The notes under the pieces are model-generated. The model made no database searches and had not been told where the DNA came from. It saw only the letters and a list, made by a program, of their open reading frames with translations. DNA of 64,000 nt from Proteobacteria bacterium ST_bin14. GTDB taxonomy: Bacteria; Pseudomonadota; Alphaproteobacteria; Sphingomonadales; Sphingomonadaceae. Within the stretch, counting starts at the first letter, position 1, and each line of letters opens with the position of its first letter. Below, piece by piece: positions 41,817-50,610 of the stretch. The position numbers and the translations under genes were made by a program. Location of the stretch: assembly GCA_002083655.1 (NCBI GenBank), contig MSXR01000014.1:4241-68240 (forward strand), written 5' to 3'.

Positions 41817-43505
41817 ATGACTGACAGCGCCGAATTCAGCGCCTTTGACCCCGATCGCCGGGCCACCGCGCCCGACACAAGGGACGATTCAAGCGCGCCG
41901 ATGCTGGGCGCGTCGGGGACTGGCATTGGCGTGGTGTTCGAAATTGCCGGATCGAGCAGCCAGATTATGCTCGATCATGTCGCCCTTGATCGGCTGGCCC
42001 AAAGCGCTGATCCGGTGGTGGCCGCAGCGGGACAGGTTGGCAGCCAGGTGAAGATGCGCGTCGGCAGTGCCTGGCTGATCGCCAATATCCGCTCGTTGAA
42101 GCTGGCCGAAGGCACAGGCGATCATATCATCGCCGCGATCGATTTTCTGGGCGAGGGTGATGAGGAAAAGCTGACCGGCAAATTGTACAAATTCCGGCGC
42201 GGCGTAACGCGTTATCCGATGCCGGGCTGCGCGGTATATCCTGTCTCAACCGCTGATCTGAAGCAAATCTACGCCGCTGATGATCGCGCGAATATTGAGA
42301 TTGGCACAGTGTACCCCACCCGCGATATTCGCGCTGCACTGTATGTCGATGCGCTGCTGGGCAAGCATTTCGCGCTGCTGGGATCAACCGGCACCGGCAA
42401 ATCCACGTCGGCCGCGCTGATTCTGCACCGGATTTGCGACATGGCCCCCCAGGGGCATATCGTGATGGTTGATCCGCACGGCGAATATGCCGCTGCCTTC
42501 AAAGGCAATGGCGCGATCTATGACGTGTCGAACCTGCAAATGCCCTATTGGCTGATGAATTTTGAAGAACATTGCGAAGTGTTCATCACCAGCCAGGGAT
42601 CAGAACGACATATCGATACCGATATTCTGGCCAAATGCCTGTTGATGGCGCGGGCCAAGGGGCGGTTGGGGCAAGAGATATCAAAGCTGACGGTCGATGC
42701 GCCGATCCCCTATTTGCTGAGCGACCTTACCAATTTGATCAGCCTGGAAATGGGCAAGATGGACCGCGCGGGCGACACCGCGCCCTATCTGCGGGTCAAG
42801 ACCAAGATCGACGAGGTAAAGGCCGATCCGCGGTACGGCTTCATGTTTTCGGGCATGCTGGTTGCCGATACAATGGCGAGCTTCATCGAACGCGTGTTCC
42901 GCATGCCGGGTGACGGCAAGCCGATTTCGATCATCGATGTGTCGGGCGTTCCATCAGAAATCACCTCGGTCGTGGTGGCCGTGCTGGCGCGCATGGTGTT
43001 CGATTTTGCGATCTGGTCGCGCAATGAACCGCAGCGGCCCATCCTGCTCGTGTGTGAAGAGGCGCATCGATATATTCCGGCGACCGACAGCCAGACCTCG
43101 GTTGGCCGCATCCTGAGCCGGATCGCCAAGGAAGGGCGCAAATACGGCGTGTCGCTGGGGCTGATCACGCAGCGCCCATCCGATCTTGCCGAGGGCGTAT
43201 TGTCACAGTGCGGCACAATCATCGCGATGCGGCTGAACAATGATCGCGACCAGGCCTTTGTCCGTGCAGCAATGCCAGAGGGCGCACGCGGCTTTCTTGA
43301 TGTGATCCCGGCGCTGCGCAACCGCGAATGCATTGTGTGCGGCGAGGGCGTCGCGGTGCCGATCCGCGTGTCGTTCGATTCGCTGGCCGAAGATCGCCGT
43401 CCGGCATCCGAAGACCCGCTATTTTCGCGGCTATGGCGCGAAGTGGGGCAGGAAGATCAGATCATCGCCCGCACCATCAAACGCTGGCGCGCACAGGGAC
43501 ATTGA
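41817..43505 (+). CDS. HerA-like ATPase
   Basis: A 562-residue FtsK/HerA-family ATPase. The N-terminal beta-barrel region precedes the motor domain. Walker A is GSTGTGKST at about residues 189-197, followed by VMVDPHGEYAAAF; Walker B is ILLVCEEAHRYI at about 408-419, and the arginine-finger region is RILSRIAKEGRKYGVSLGLITQRPSDL. HerA proteins work as hexameric DNA pumps with the nuclease NurA in archaea; no NurA gene is here. Similar stand-alone proteins occur widely in alphaproteobacteria. The role is unknown. Confidence 0.88.
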   Translation: MTDSAEFSAFDPDRRATAPDTRDDSSAPMLGASGTGIGVVFEIAGSSSQIMLDHVALDRLAQSADPVVAAAGQVGSQVKMRVGSAWLIANIRSLKLAEGTGDHIIAAIDFLGEGDEEKLTGKLYKFRRGVTRYPMPGCAVYPVSTADLKQIYAADDRANIEIGTVYPTRDIRAALYVDALLGKHFALLGSTGTGKSTSAALILHRICDMAPQGHIVMVDPHGEYAAAFKGNGAIYDVSNLQMPYWLMNFEEHCEVFITSQGSERHIDTDILAKCLLMARAKGRLGQEISKLTVDAPIPYLLSDLTNLISLEMGKMDRAGDTAPYLRVKTKIDEVKADPRYGFMFSGMLVADTMASFIERVFRMPGDGKPISIIDVSGVPSEITSVVVAVLARMVFDFAIWSRNEPQRPILLVCEEAHRYIPATDSQTSVGRILSRIAKEGRKYGVSLGLITQRPSDLAEGVLSQCGTIIAMRLNNDRDQAFVRAAMPEGARGFLDVIPALRNRECIVCGEGVAVPIRVSFDSLAEDRRPASEDPLFSRLWREVGQEDQIIARTIKRWRAQGH

Positions 43506-43639
43506 CGGCGGGGCGGTAGCGGATGCGACAGGCAAACGGTTTTGGATTTACGCCATTTGGTAGGTATCCCGAGCCATCAAGCACCGTCTGTCTGGGCTTG
43601 ACCGGGGGCCCCGCCTCTTGCGGGCGGCTATACAAGCAT

Positions 43640-43820
43640 GACCCCGGACTTGTTCGGCAGTTGTCCCCTTCAGCCAACGACAGCTTTGGTGTTCTCCCGC
43701 GAAGGCGGGAGTCCAGTCTGGGCCCCCGCCTTCGCGGGGGAACAAAAGGCTTGGAATTCGGTCAGAATTGATGCGCCGCCCCAGCGGAAGGGAATAACGA
43801 CCGATCAGGTTCGGGGTGAC
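43640..43820. repeat. REPIN-like mobile repeat, copy 2
   Basis: Same order and orientation as the copy at 19.3 kb: ACCCCGGACT, GGCAGTTGTCCCCTT, the hairpins 43694-43711 and 43723-43739 with complementary GAAG/CTTC loops, then GGAAGGGAATAACGACC and TTCGGGGTGAC. The inner 50 bases are nearly identical between copies; the outer arms are more worn here. It lies in the 379-base gap between the convergent HerA and M23 genes. I see nothing else in that gap. Confidence 0.75.
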
Positions 43821-43884
43821 GAGCGGGTTGGGGTAAAGGCGATCGATGCGGCGGCAGCTGCATTGGGCCCGCACCCAGCAACAC

Positions 43885-45372
43885 TCAGTGCGCGCCGGGC
43901 TTTACCGCCAGCAATGATGCAACGCGCGCCTTGAACGCCTGCAGCGCCTTGCCCGAAAGCTGCGCCACCTCGGTAAACGACAATGCGCGCGGGTTAATCG
44001 AGGCGCCGTTGCGCCACACTTCATAATGAAGGTGCGGTCCGGTCGACATGCCAGTTGACCCGACATAACCGATGATCTGGCCCTGCGTGACGCGGGTGCC
44101 GGAACGAACGGCAATTCGGCTCATATGGCCATATCCGGTTGCCAGCCCGCCGCTATGCGCGAGCTTGACGAAGTTGCCATAGCCCCGGCTACGACCGGCA
44201 ATCGCAACGATGCCGCCCATCGCCGCGCGGATCGGCGTGCCATAGGATGCGCCAATATCAATGCCTTTGTGCATGCGCATCATGCGCGCGATTGGGTGGA
44301 ATCGCATGCCATAAGAAGAAGTTAAGCGGCCCGCCACGGGCATTTGCATCACGCCGCGCCGCTCGCCTGTGCCCGATGCCTCAAACCATTGGCCGTTTTT
44401 GCCTTCACCCCAGCGGACGAGCTGTACCTTTTTGGCGTCGCGCTCAAGCCCGGCATATAACAGCTCGCCAATCTGCACTTCGCCGGTGGCGGCGCGCGCC
44501 TGGCGGATGACCAGATCGAACACATTGCTTGCCTGAACGTCGCGGCCAATCGACACCCGGCTGGCGAGTGCGCGGATATAGGCTTCAACTGCTTTGGCGG
44601 GTGCCCCGGCGGCGCGCGCTGATCGGTACAGGCTTTGGCCGACCACGCCGCGAATACGCAACGGTGTGTTGTCGATAGCGATCGGTTCCGGCGTCATCAC
44701 CAGCGCACCGCCGGTACGGGCAACGGCCACGTTCAGGTCAAATCGCGCGCGAAACCGCAGCTTGTCGAGCGGGCGGGGCACATCCCGGCTTGGTCGCCGC
44801 CCCAGCGTCATCGCCAGCTGGGTGCCGGGCTTGATGGTGCTGAGCGCCACGGCGCGGGCCACCATATTGGCAACCGTTTCGGCTTCGTCCCGGGCCACGC
44901 CGGCGCGGGCGAGCACCCGCGAGAAATTGTCACCACTGCCCAGCGTCGCGGCCAATTCGATGATCGGGCGTTCGGGGGTTTCGGCAAGCGGGGCGACAAG
45001 ATCATTCGACGCCATCCGCCGACCAGTGTTCGCCCCCAGACCAAGCGGCGTAATCGCCTGAGCCCGTGCATCTTCCCACGCCGATCCTTCGAGCGGGGCG
45101 GGCACGGCGCCAATGAGCGGGTTATTGAAACCGGGGGACATGAAGCAGGTTGCGGCAATCAGCGCGGTGCAGGTGGCTGCCCCCCGCCACCATGTCGCAG
45201 AGCCAATTTGTGCGCCCAGATCGGGTGCCCAATCGATTTGCGCCATGCGCGAGCGGACGGCTTCAAAGCGATCTTGCGCCGTTGGCGATGATTGCGGGGC
45301 GATCGCACGACCAAAGGTCAGCGCTGCTGCACCGCCCCCCTGATCAAGATCATGATCGCTGCGTAAAAACAC
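43885..45372 (-). CDS. M23-family metallopeptidase (LytM type), membrane-anchored
   Basis: Cell wall endopeptidase or division regulator of about 495 residues. One membrane segment lies near residue 65-85 (TCTALIAATCFMSPGF). Two SH3/OapA-like middle domains follow (LARAGVARDEAETVANMV; LASRVSIGRDVQASNVFDLVI). The C-terminal M23 domain carries zinc ligands in GMRFHPI, HKGIDIG and GPHLHYEVW, so it should be active. The GTG at 45372 is preferred over the frame start at 45612 because GGGAG lies 7 bases before it and the upstream residues look non-coding. Divergent from the Suv3-like gene. Confidence 0.93.
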   Translation of the reverse strand: MFLRSDHDLDQGGGAAALTFGRAIAPQSSPTAQDRFEAVRSRMAQIDWAPDLGAQIGSATWWRGAATCTALIAATCFMSPGFNNPLIGAVPAPLEGSAWEDARAQAITPLGLGANTGRRMASNDLVAPLAETPERPIIELAATLGSGDNFSRVLARAGVARDEAETVANMVARAVALSTIKPGTQLAMTLGRRPSRDVPRPLDKLRFRARFDLNVAVARTGGALVMTPEPIAIDNTPLRIRGVVGQSLYRSARAAGAPAKAVEAYIRALASRVSIGRDVQASNVFDLVIRQARAATGEVQIGELLYAGLERDAKKVQLVRWGEGKNGQWFEASGTGERRGVMQMPVAGRLTSSYGMRFHPIARMMRMHKGIDIGASYGTPIRAAMGGIVAIAGRSRGYGNFVKLAHSGGLATGYGHMSRIAVRSGTRVTQGQIIGYVGSTGMSTGPHLHYEVWRNGASINPRALSFTEVAQLSGKALQAFKARVASLLAVKPGAH

Positions 45373-45629
45373 AGCCGCTCCCGCTAAATCGCGTACACCA
45401 CCCACCAGATGCGCGCTGCAGACTCGACTGTGACGCCAGACCCCTAAAGTCAAATTAACCCGGCGTCCCACCTGTCCCGATTCCGACGAGTCGTGCGACT
45501 CCACCGATGAATAGAGGTCTTTGAAGGAACAGTGGATTTTCCAGCATAACGAACGAAATTCGTTAATGAAGATTTTTCCGGGCGATACCCGTTGCGCTAT
45601 GGCCTGCGCCACGCAATCTTGAGTCCATC

Positions 45630-48164
45630 ATGACTGGACATATCACCCGCCCGGTCACCGCCGTTGTCACCGCCGTTCTGGGGCCGACCAACACCGGTAA
45701 GACCCACCTCGCGATAGAGCGGATGTGCGGCCATTCGAGCGGCATGATCGGCTTTCCGCTGCGGCTGTTGGCGCGTGAGGTGTATGACCGCGTGGTCAAG
45801 CTGAAAGGCGCAGGCCAGGTCGCGCTGATCACCGGTGAGGAAAAAATCGTGCCGCGCGATGCACGGTGGTTCCTGTGCACCGCCGAAAGCATGCCGGTCG
45901 ACAAGGATCTGGCGTTTGTCGGCATTGATGAGGCGCAACTGGGCGCCGATGCTGAGCGCGGCCATGTGTTCACCGATCGTCTGCTGCGCGCACGCGGGCG
46001 CGAAGAAACGATGGTGCTGGGATCAGAGGCTTTGCGCCCGATGATCAAGGCGCTGGTGCCCGATGCCGAAATCCTGTCGCGGCCCCGTTTTTCAACGCTG
46101 AGCTATGCCGGTGCGCGCAAGATTTCGCGGCTGCCCAAACGGTCCGTGATCGTCGCGTTTTCAGCGGAGGAGGTTTATGCCGTCGCCGAAATGCTCCGGC
46201 GGCTGCGCGGTGGTGCGGCGGTGGTGATGGGCGCCCTTTCACCGCGCACGCGCAACGCGCAGGTGGCCATGTTTCAGGCAGGCGAGGTTGACTATCTGGT
46301 CGCCACCGATGCCATCGGCATGGGCCTGAACATGGATGTCGCGCATGTCGCCTTTGCGTCGCTGCGCAAATTTGACGGCCATCGCCAGCGCCGCCTGACC
46401 GTGGCGGAAATGGCGCAGATTGCCGGGCGCGCGGGGCGGCACCAGCGTGACGGCACGTTTGGCGGGCTGAGCGAGGACGGGCCCGGGGCGTTCACCCCTG
46501 AAGAAGTGCTGGCGATTGAAGAGCATCGCTTTCCCCGGCTGGAGCATCTTTACTGGCGTAATGGCCAGCCGAACACCGTCAGCATCGACGATCTGATTGC
46601 CGATCTGGAGCAAAAGCCGCTGTCGCCTGTGTTGCGCGCCTCCCCTGAATCGATTGATCTGGCCGTGCTGAAACGGCTGTCGGAGGAAGACGGGGTGCGC
46701 GCGCGGACGCGGGGCCGCGCCATGGTCAACCGTTTCTGGGCGGCATGCGGCCTGCCCGATTTTCGCAAGCTGGGTGTTGATCCGCACACCCGCTTTGTGG
46801 CGCGCGTTTATGGCCATTTGTCTGAAGGGACCGGCCATATCCCGCATGAATGGTTCGCCGCAGAAATTGCCCGGCTCGACAATGTTGCCGGTGATGTTGA
46901 GACGATTGCCGGCCGGATCGCCGCCGCGCGCAGCTGGGCCTATATCGCCAATCGTGCTGACTGGATGGCAGATCCTGCGCATTGGGCAGAGCGCACCCGC
47001 GCGCTGGAACAGCGATTGTCCGATGCGCTGCACGACCGGCTTACCCAGCGCTTCGTCGATCGCCGCACGACCGTGCTGATGCGGCAATTGGGGGCCGATG
47101 CCAGCGCGCTGCCGGTAACGGTGGCGGCTGACGGTGCCGTGCTGGTGGAGGACCAGTTGATCGGGCGGCTCGACGGGTTTCGCTTTGTTGTTGTGGCCGA
47201 TGCGCGGGCAAGCGACAAACGATTGTTGCTGGCTGCTGCCGAAAAGCGGTTGGGGGCCGAACGCGCGCGGCGCGGCGCGGCGCTCGCCGAAGCGGCAGAC
47301 AGCGCGCTCGCGCTTGCCGAGGGCACCCTGCCCGCCATCGCCTGGGCCGGACATATTGTGGCGCAGCTCAAACCCGGACCCACCATTGCCCGCCCCCGGA
47401 TGGAGCTGGATCGTGCGCTTGATTGCCTCGATGCGGCATTGCGTGATCGCGTCCGGGCCCGGCTGGACGCATGGCTCGCCGCGCAGTTGAAGCGCCAAGT
47501 GTCCGCGCTGGTGATGATTGAGGCAATCACGCGCGATCCGCAGGCGGCACCCGCGTTGCGCGTGGTGGCCGCTGCATTGGCGCAAGGCGCCGGGCTTGCG
47601 GCCAGGCTGCCGCTGGGGGAGGCGTTGGCGGCACTGGCGGGGGCAGACCGGCAGCGGTTGCGCAAGGCCGGGGTGATGATCGGCGCGCTCGATCTGTTCG
47701 ATCCGCGCCTGCTGAAACTCCAACCGAGTCGCTGGCGGCAGGCACTGCTTGCCGCCCGGTCAGGCGTGGCGATGCCTGCATTGCCGCCACCGGGGGCAAC
47801 CGTGCTGGCGCGCGGGACGGCGGGCAGCGGGGCAGGTTTTGGCTTTCGCGAAATTGCTGGCCAGGCAGTGCGTATTGACCTGATCGAACGGATCGCGCGC
47901 GCCGCGCATGATGCACGGGCCGGCAAGGCGCCGTTTGCGCCGGATGCAGCGCTGGCAACCTCTATCGGTATTGTGCCTGCCACGATCGAGCGGTTGATGA
48001 CCCAGCTCGGTTTTAAGGAAGCGCCGAATGCTGGCCCGAAATCTGACGCCGAAGCGGCACCTGCCCGGTGGGTTTGGCACGGTCGGCCGCCCCGCGCCAA
48101 GGCGGTCACGGTGCCGCGCGACAATGGCTTTGCTGCGCTAGCCGTGCTGACCCAGCGCCAATGA
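45630..48164 (+). CDS. Suv3-like RNA/DNA helicase
   Basis: Superfamily 2 helicase of 844 residues similar to mitochondrial SUV3. Motif I is LGPTNTGKTHLAIERM, motif II FVGIDEAQLGAD, and the second helicase half includes YLVATDAIGMGLNMDVAHVAF and IAGRAGRHQRDGTFG. The long helical C-terminal region (about residues 330-780) is Ala-rich and specific to alphaproteobacterial members. It likely acts in RNA turnover. The S4-domain gene overlaps its stop (ATGA). Confidence 0.92.
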   Translation: MTGHITRPVTAVVTAVLGPTNTGKTHLAIERMCGHSSGMIGFPLRLLAREVYDRVVKLKGAGQVALITGEEKIVPRDARWFLCTAESMPVDKDLAFVGIDEAQLGADAERGHVFTDRLLRARGREETMVLGSEALRPMIKALVPDAEILSRPRFSTLSYAGARKISRLPKRSVIVAFSAEEVYAVAEMLRRLRGGAAVVMGALSPRTRNAQVAMFQAGEVDYLVATDAIGMGLNMDVAHVAFASLRKFDGHRQRRLTVAEMAQIAGRAGRHQRDGTFGGLSEDGPGAFTPEEVLAIEEHRFPRLEHLYWRNGQPNTVSIDDLIADLEQKPLSPVLRASPESIDLAVLKRLSEEDGVRARTRGRAMVNRFWAACGLPDFRKLGVDPHTRFVARVYGHLSEGTGHIPHEWFAAEIARLDNVAGDVETIAGRIAAARSWAYIANRADWMADPAHWAERTRALEQRLSDALHDRLTQRFVDRRTTVLMRQLGADASALPVTVAADGAVLVEDQLIGRLDGFRFVVVADARASDKRLLLAAAEKRLGAERARRGAALAEAADSALALAEGTLPAIAWAGHIVAQLKPGPTIARPRMELDRALDCLDAALRDRVRARLDAWLAAQLKRQVSALVMIEAITRDPQAAPALRVVAAALAQGAGLAARLPLGEALAALAGADRQRLRKAGVMIGALDLFDPRLLKLQPSRWRQALLAARSGVAMPALPPPGATVLARGTAGSGAGFGFREIAGQAVRIDLIERIARAAHDARAGKAPFAPDAALATSIGIVPATIERLMTQLGFKEAPNAGPKSDAEAAPARWVWHGRPPRAKAVTVPRDNGFAALAVLTQRQ

Positions 48165-48466
48165 AGGCTGGCAGCACGGCTGGCGGCGGCGTGCAGCACG
48201 ATGCGGCAATGCGCATCGACAAGTTTTTGTGGTTCGCCCGGCTGGCCCCGTCGCGCAGCGCCGCACAAACGCTCGCTGAAGCAGGCACAATCCGGCTCGA
48301 CGGGCGGCGAATTGATCGCGCGCATACGCTGGTGCGCGCGGGCTGCGTGATCGCTTTTATGCACGGCGGCGTGGTGCGCGTGCTGCGGATCGATGGGCTA
48401 CCTGAACGGCGCGGTCCGGCAGCGGAGGCGGCGCAACATTATACTGATCTTGCTCACCAGAGTTGA
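48161..48466 (+). CDS. S4-domain RNA-binding protein (Hsp15 type)
   Basis: A 101-residue protein with one S4 RNA-binding domain (MRIDKFLWFARLAPSRSAAQTLAEAGTIRLDGRRI). It resembles Hsp15/HslR, which binds stalled 50S subunits carrying peptidyl-tRNA. The start at 48161 overlaps the helicase stop; an internal ATG at 48209 would begin at MRIDK and is a good alternative. Helicase and S4 protein are probably coexpressed for RNA or ribosome quality control. Confidence 0.88.
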   Translation: MKAGSTAGGGVQHDAAMRIDKFLWFARLAPSRSAAQTLAEAGTIRLDGRRIDRAHTLVRAGCVIAFMHGGVVRVLRIDGLPERRGPAAEAAQHYTDLAHQS

Positions 48467-48522
48467 CGGGCAATGGGCGCACGCATAGCAGAAGCGAATT
48501 ATCTCATCGGAGTTATTCGAGC

Positions 48523-48861
48523 ATGACCTACGTCGTTACCGACGCCTGCATCCGTTGCAAATATATGGACTGTGTCGAGGTCTGCCCGGTCGACTGCTTC
48601 TACGAAGGCGAAAATATGCTGGTGATCAATCCCAGCGAATGCATTGATTGCGGTGTCTGCGAGCCTGAATGCCCGGCCGAAGCAATCTTGCCGGATACCG
48701 AAAGCGGGCTTGAGAAGTGGCTGGAAATCAACACGAAATTCTCTGCTGAATGGCCTAACATCACGCGCAAGCGCGAAGCGCCGGCCGACGCCGATGATTT
48801 CAAGGGTCGCGAAGGCAAGTTTGAAGAGCTGTTTTCGCCCGAACCCGGCCAGGGCGACTGA
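48523..48861 (+). CDS. fdxA: 7Fe ferredoxin FdxA
   Basis: Small electron carrier of 112 residues with one [3Fe-4S] and one [4Fe-4S] cluster. The cysteines are in CIRCKYMDCVEVCPVDCF and CIDCGVCEPECPAEA, followed by the typical alphaproteobacterial C-terminal extension with W residues (LEKWLEINTKFSAEWPNIT). AGGAG-like CGGAG lies about 15 bases before the ATG. It has its own likely promoter after the S4 gene, and is followed by a 296-base gap and carD. Confidence 0.95.
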   Translation: MTYVVTDACIRCKYMDCVEVCPVDCFYEGENMLVINPSECIDCGVCEPECPAEAILPDTESGLEKWLEINTKFSAEWPNITRKREAPADADDFKGREGKFEELFSPEPGQGD

Positions 48862-49157
48862 TTTCAAGCCAATAACATCGGCCCGGCGAATCGCCGGCAA
48901 TAACGGCCGGTGGATTCCCCGGTTTTGCGCACCGGGGTCGTTGGCAGCTTGGCAAAGGGCGATCACCCTGCAGCGGTAACGCGGCGGCGATATCGTCCGG
49001 CTGGTATTTTTGTGACGAGTGGTTAAACACTAGCGGACGGAGGCGACGATGCGCGCCGCCGCTACGGAGAATTGCACACACACCGCCCCCGCCGCGCCGA
49101 CCGCCAAGGCCGCAAGCGCGCAATCCAGGGGCCACGATCACGGAAAGGCTCAACAGA
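48862..49157. other. Intergenic region between fdxA and carD
   Basis: No gene is supported here. There are short GC-rich hairpins: GGCGA-AT-CGCC near 48883 and CCCCGG-TTTTGCGCA-CCGGGG (48917-48937), neither followed by a T run. The region probably holds the carD promoter and leader, but I cannot name a clear -35/-10 pair. Confidence 0.5.
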
Positions 49158-49691
49158 ATGGCTGCCAAGGCGCTGTCCTTCGACGTCGGTGACTATGTTG
49201 TTTATCCCAAGCACGGCGTTGGCCGTGTGATTGAACTGCAGCGGCAGGAAATCGCCGGGATGCAGCTCGAACTCTATGTACTGCGCTTTGAAAAAGAACG
49301 CATGACGCTGCGCGTACCCACCAATAAGGCTGAAAGCGTCGGCATGCGCAAATTGTCGTCAGACAAAACGCTGCGCGAGGCGCTTGATACGCTGACCGGC
49401 AAGCCGCGTGTGAAGCGCACCATGTGGTCGCGCCGTGCACAGGAATATGAAGCCAAGATCAATTCGGGCGACCTGGTGTCGATTGCCGAAGTGGTCCGCG
49501 ATCTGTTCCGTGCCGATGATCAGCCCGAGCAGAGCTATTCCGAACGCCAGATCTTCGAAGCCGCCACCAGCCGCCTTGCGCGCGAACTGGCTGCGATGGA
49601 GCAGGTTGATGAGCCTACGGCACAGGAGAAAATCCTGGAAATCCTGCGCAAAGCTGCCGCCATTCACAACAAGGCCAAGGAGCCGGCCTGA
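49158..49691 (+). CDS. carD: CarD-family transcription regulator
   Basis: RNA polymerase-binding factor that stabilises the open complex, often at rRNA promoters. The 177 residues open with the RNAP-interaction domain (FDVGDYVVYPKHGVGRVIELQRQEIAGMQLELYVLRFEKERMTLRVPT), followed by the helical DNA-binding part (VKRTMWSRRAQEYEAKINSGDLVSIAEVVRDLFR). It lies after a long leader and ends at a strong terminator. Confidence 0.95.
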   Translation: MAAKALSFDVGDYVVYPKHGVGRVIELQRQEIAGMQLELYVLRFEKERMTLRVPTNKAESVGMRKLSSDKTLREALDTLTGKPRVKRTMWSRRAQEYEAKINSGDLVSIAEVVRDLFRADDQPEQSYSERQIFEAATSRLARELAAMEQVDEPTAQEKILEILRKAAAIHNKAKEPA

Positions 49692-49716
49692 ACCGGCCAG
49701 TGGTCAACTCGGCATA

Positions 49717-49746
49717 AAGGGGCGGTCGGCAACGGCCGCCCCTTTT
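49717..49746 (+). terminator. Intrinsic terminator after carD
   Basis: GGGGCGGTCGGCAACGGCCGCCCC folds into a GC-rich stem flanked by AAA on the left and TTTT on the right. It closes the carD transcript and, with its A/T flanks, is close to symmetrical. Confidence 0.88.
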
Positions 49747-49782
49747 CATTTGCCTCATTTGTATTTGCGGCACGCGCGCAAG

Positions 49783-49804
49783 TGTGTTATTACAACAATA
49801 CACA
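49783..49804. promoter_or_regulatory. AT-rich inverted repeat before the first GIN-domain gene
   Basis: TGTGTTATT-ACAAC-AATACACA forms an inverted repeat (TATT/AATA and TGTG/CACA with one extra T) that ends 15 bases before the ATG and just ahead of the GAGG ribosome site. It is the only AT-rich stretch around, and likely lies at or after the transcription start. It could bind a GntR- or TetR-like regulator; no such gene is adjacent. Confidence 0.4.
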
Positions 49805-49819
49805 ATGAGGAAATGACCG

Positions 49820-50560
49820 ATGCGCACGCCGATCCTGTTGGCCCTTGTTCCTGCCCTTCTCCCGCTGGCTGCATGTTCTGGTGCGAGCTTCTTTAGCGGG
49901 GATGACGGCGTTGCCGCCACCGGCAGCGGATCGTCGCGCAGCTTTGCGGTCGCCGATTTTACTGGCGTTTCGCTGCGCGGATCAGACGATGTATCCGTCA
50001 CGCTTGCCGCTACATTCAGCGTCCGTGCCGAGGGACCAAGCGAGGTGCTCGACCGGCTGAAGATTGAGCGCGACGGCGATATGCTGAAAATTGGCCGTAA
50101 GTCTGATCCAAGTTTTAATTGGGGCAGCTACAAGGGCGCGAAAATCTTTGTCACGTTGCCGCGCCTGACCAGCGCCAATGTCGCCGGTTCGGGCGACATG
50201 ACGGTGGCCGCCGCCGAAGGCGATAGTTTTGAGGCATCAAATGCCGGTTCCGGCAGCATCGCAATTGCGGCACTGAAGGTGAAATCGGCGGATTTCAACA
50301 TTGCCGGTTCCGGCGAAATCTCTGCAAAAGGCACCGCCGACAAGCTGAAGATCGCGATCGCCGGATCGGGGGATATTGATGTCGCCGGGGTCAAGGCCAG
50401 CTCGGCAGATGCGTCAATTGCCGGCTCGGGCAGCGTGCGCGCCGACGTAAACGGCCCGGCGACGGTCCAGATTCTGGGATCTGGCGATGTCGATATGGGC
50501 AGCAATGCCACCTGCACCACCAGCAAGCTGGGATCAGGCAGCGTTACCTGCGGCAAGTAA
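49820..50560 (+). CDS. GIN-domain (DUF2807) lipoprotein
   Basis: A 246-residue predicted lipoprotein: the signal peptide ends at LAAC with Cys19. The rest is a DUF2807 right-handed beta-helix with a Gly-Ser-Gly turn about every 20 residues (GSGDM, GSGSI, GSGEI, GSGDI, GSGSV, GSGDV, GSGSV). The family is seen in envelope-stress and adhesion contexts, but no biochemical function is established. A second, diverged GIN gene follows 50 bases later, so this looks like an old tandem duplication. Confidence 0.87.
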   Translation: MRTPILLALVPALLPLAACSGASFFSGDDGVAATGSGSSRSFAVADFTGVSLRGSDDVSVTLAATFSVRAEGPSEVLDRLKIERDGDMLKIGRKSDPSFNWGSYKGAKIFVTLPRLTSANVAGSGDMTVAAAEGDSFEASNAGSGSIAIAALKVKSADFNIAGSGEISAKGTADKLKIAIAGSGDIDVAGVKASSADASIAGSGSVRADVNGPATVQILGSGDVDMGSNATCTTSKLGSGSVTCGK

Positions 50561-50610
50561 TCGCCTTATCGGGCTTGTCGGGCCGGGTCGATCGGTGCGA
50601 TGCACGGGCG

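Noticed and set aside
41817..43505. HerA-SIR2/NurA-type defence system
   Set aside because: No nuclease or SIR2-like gene is adjacent and the neighbours are housekeeping genes; the gene is listed as a stand-alone ATPase.
46239..48364. Two long open frames on the - strand (46239-47723 and 46940-48364) opposite the Suv3-like helicase
   Set aside because: They lie fully antisense to a well-recognised helicase, have Arg/Ala/Ser-rich or His/Gln-rich composition and no family motifs. Long antisense frames are expected in GC-rich genomes.
48862..49157. CRISPR or tandem repeat array
   Set aside because: Only short unrelated GC hairpins are present, with no regular repeat-spacer pattern here or anywhere in the window.
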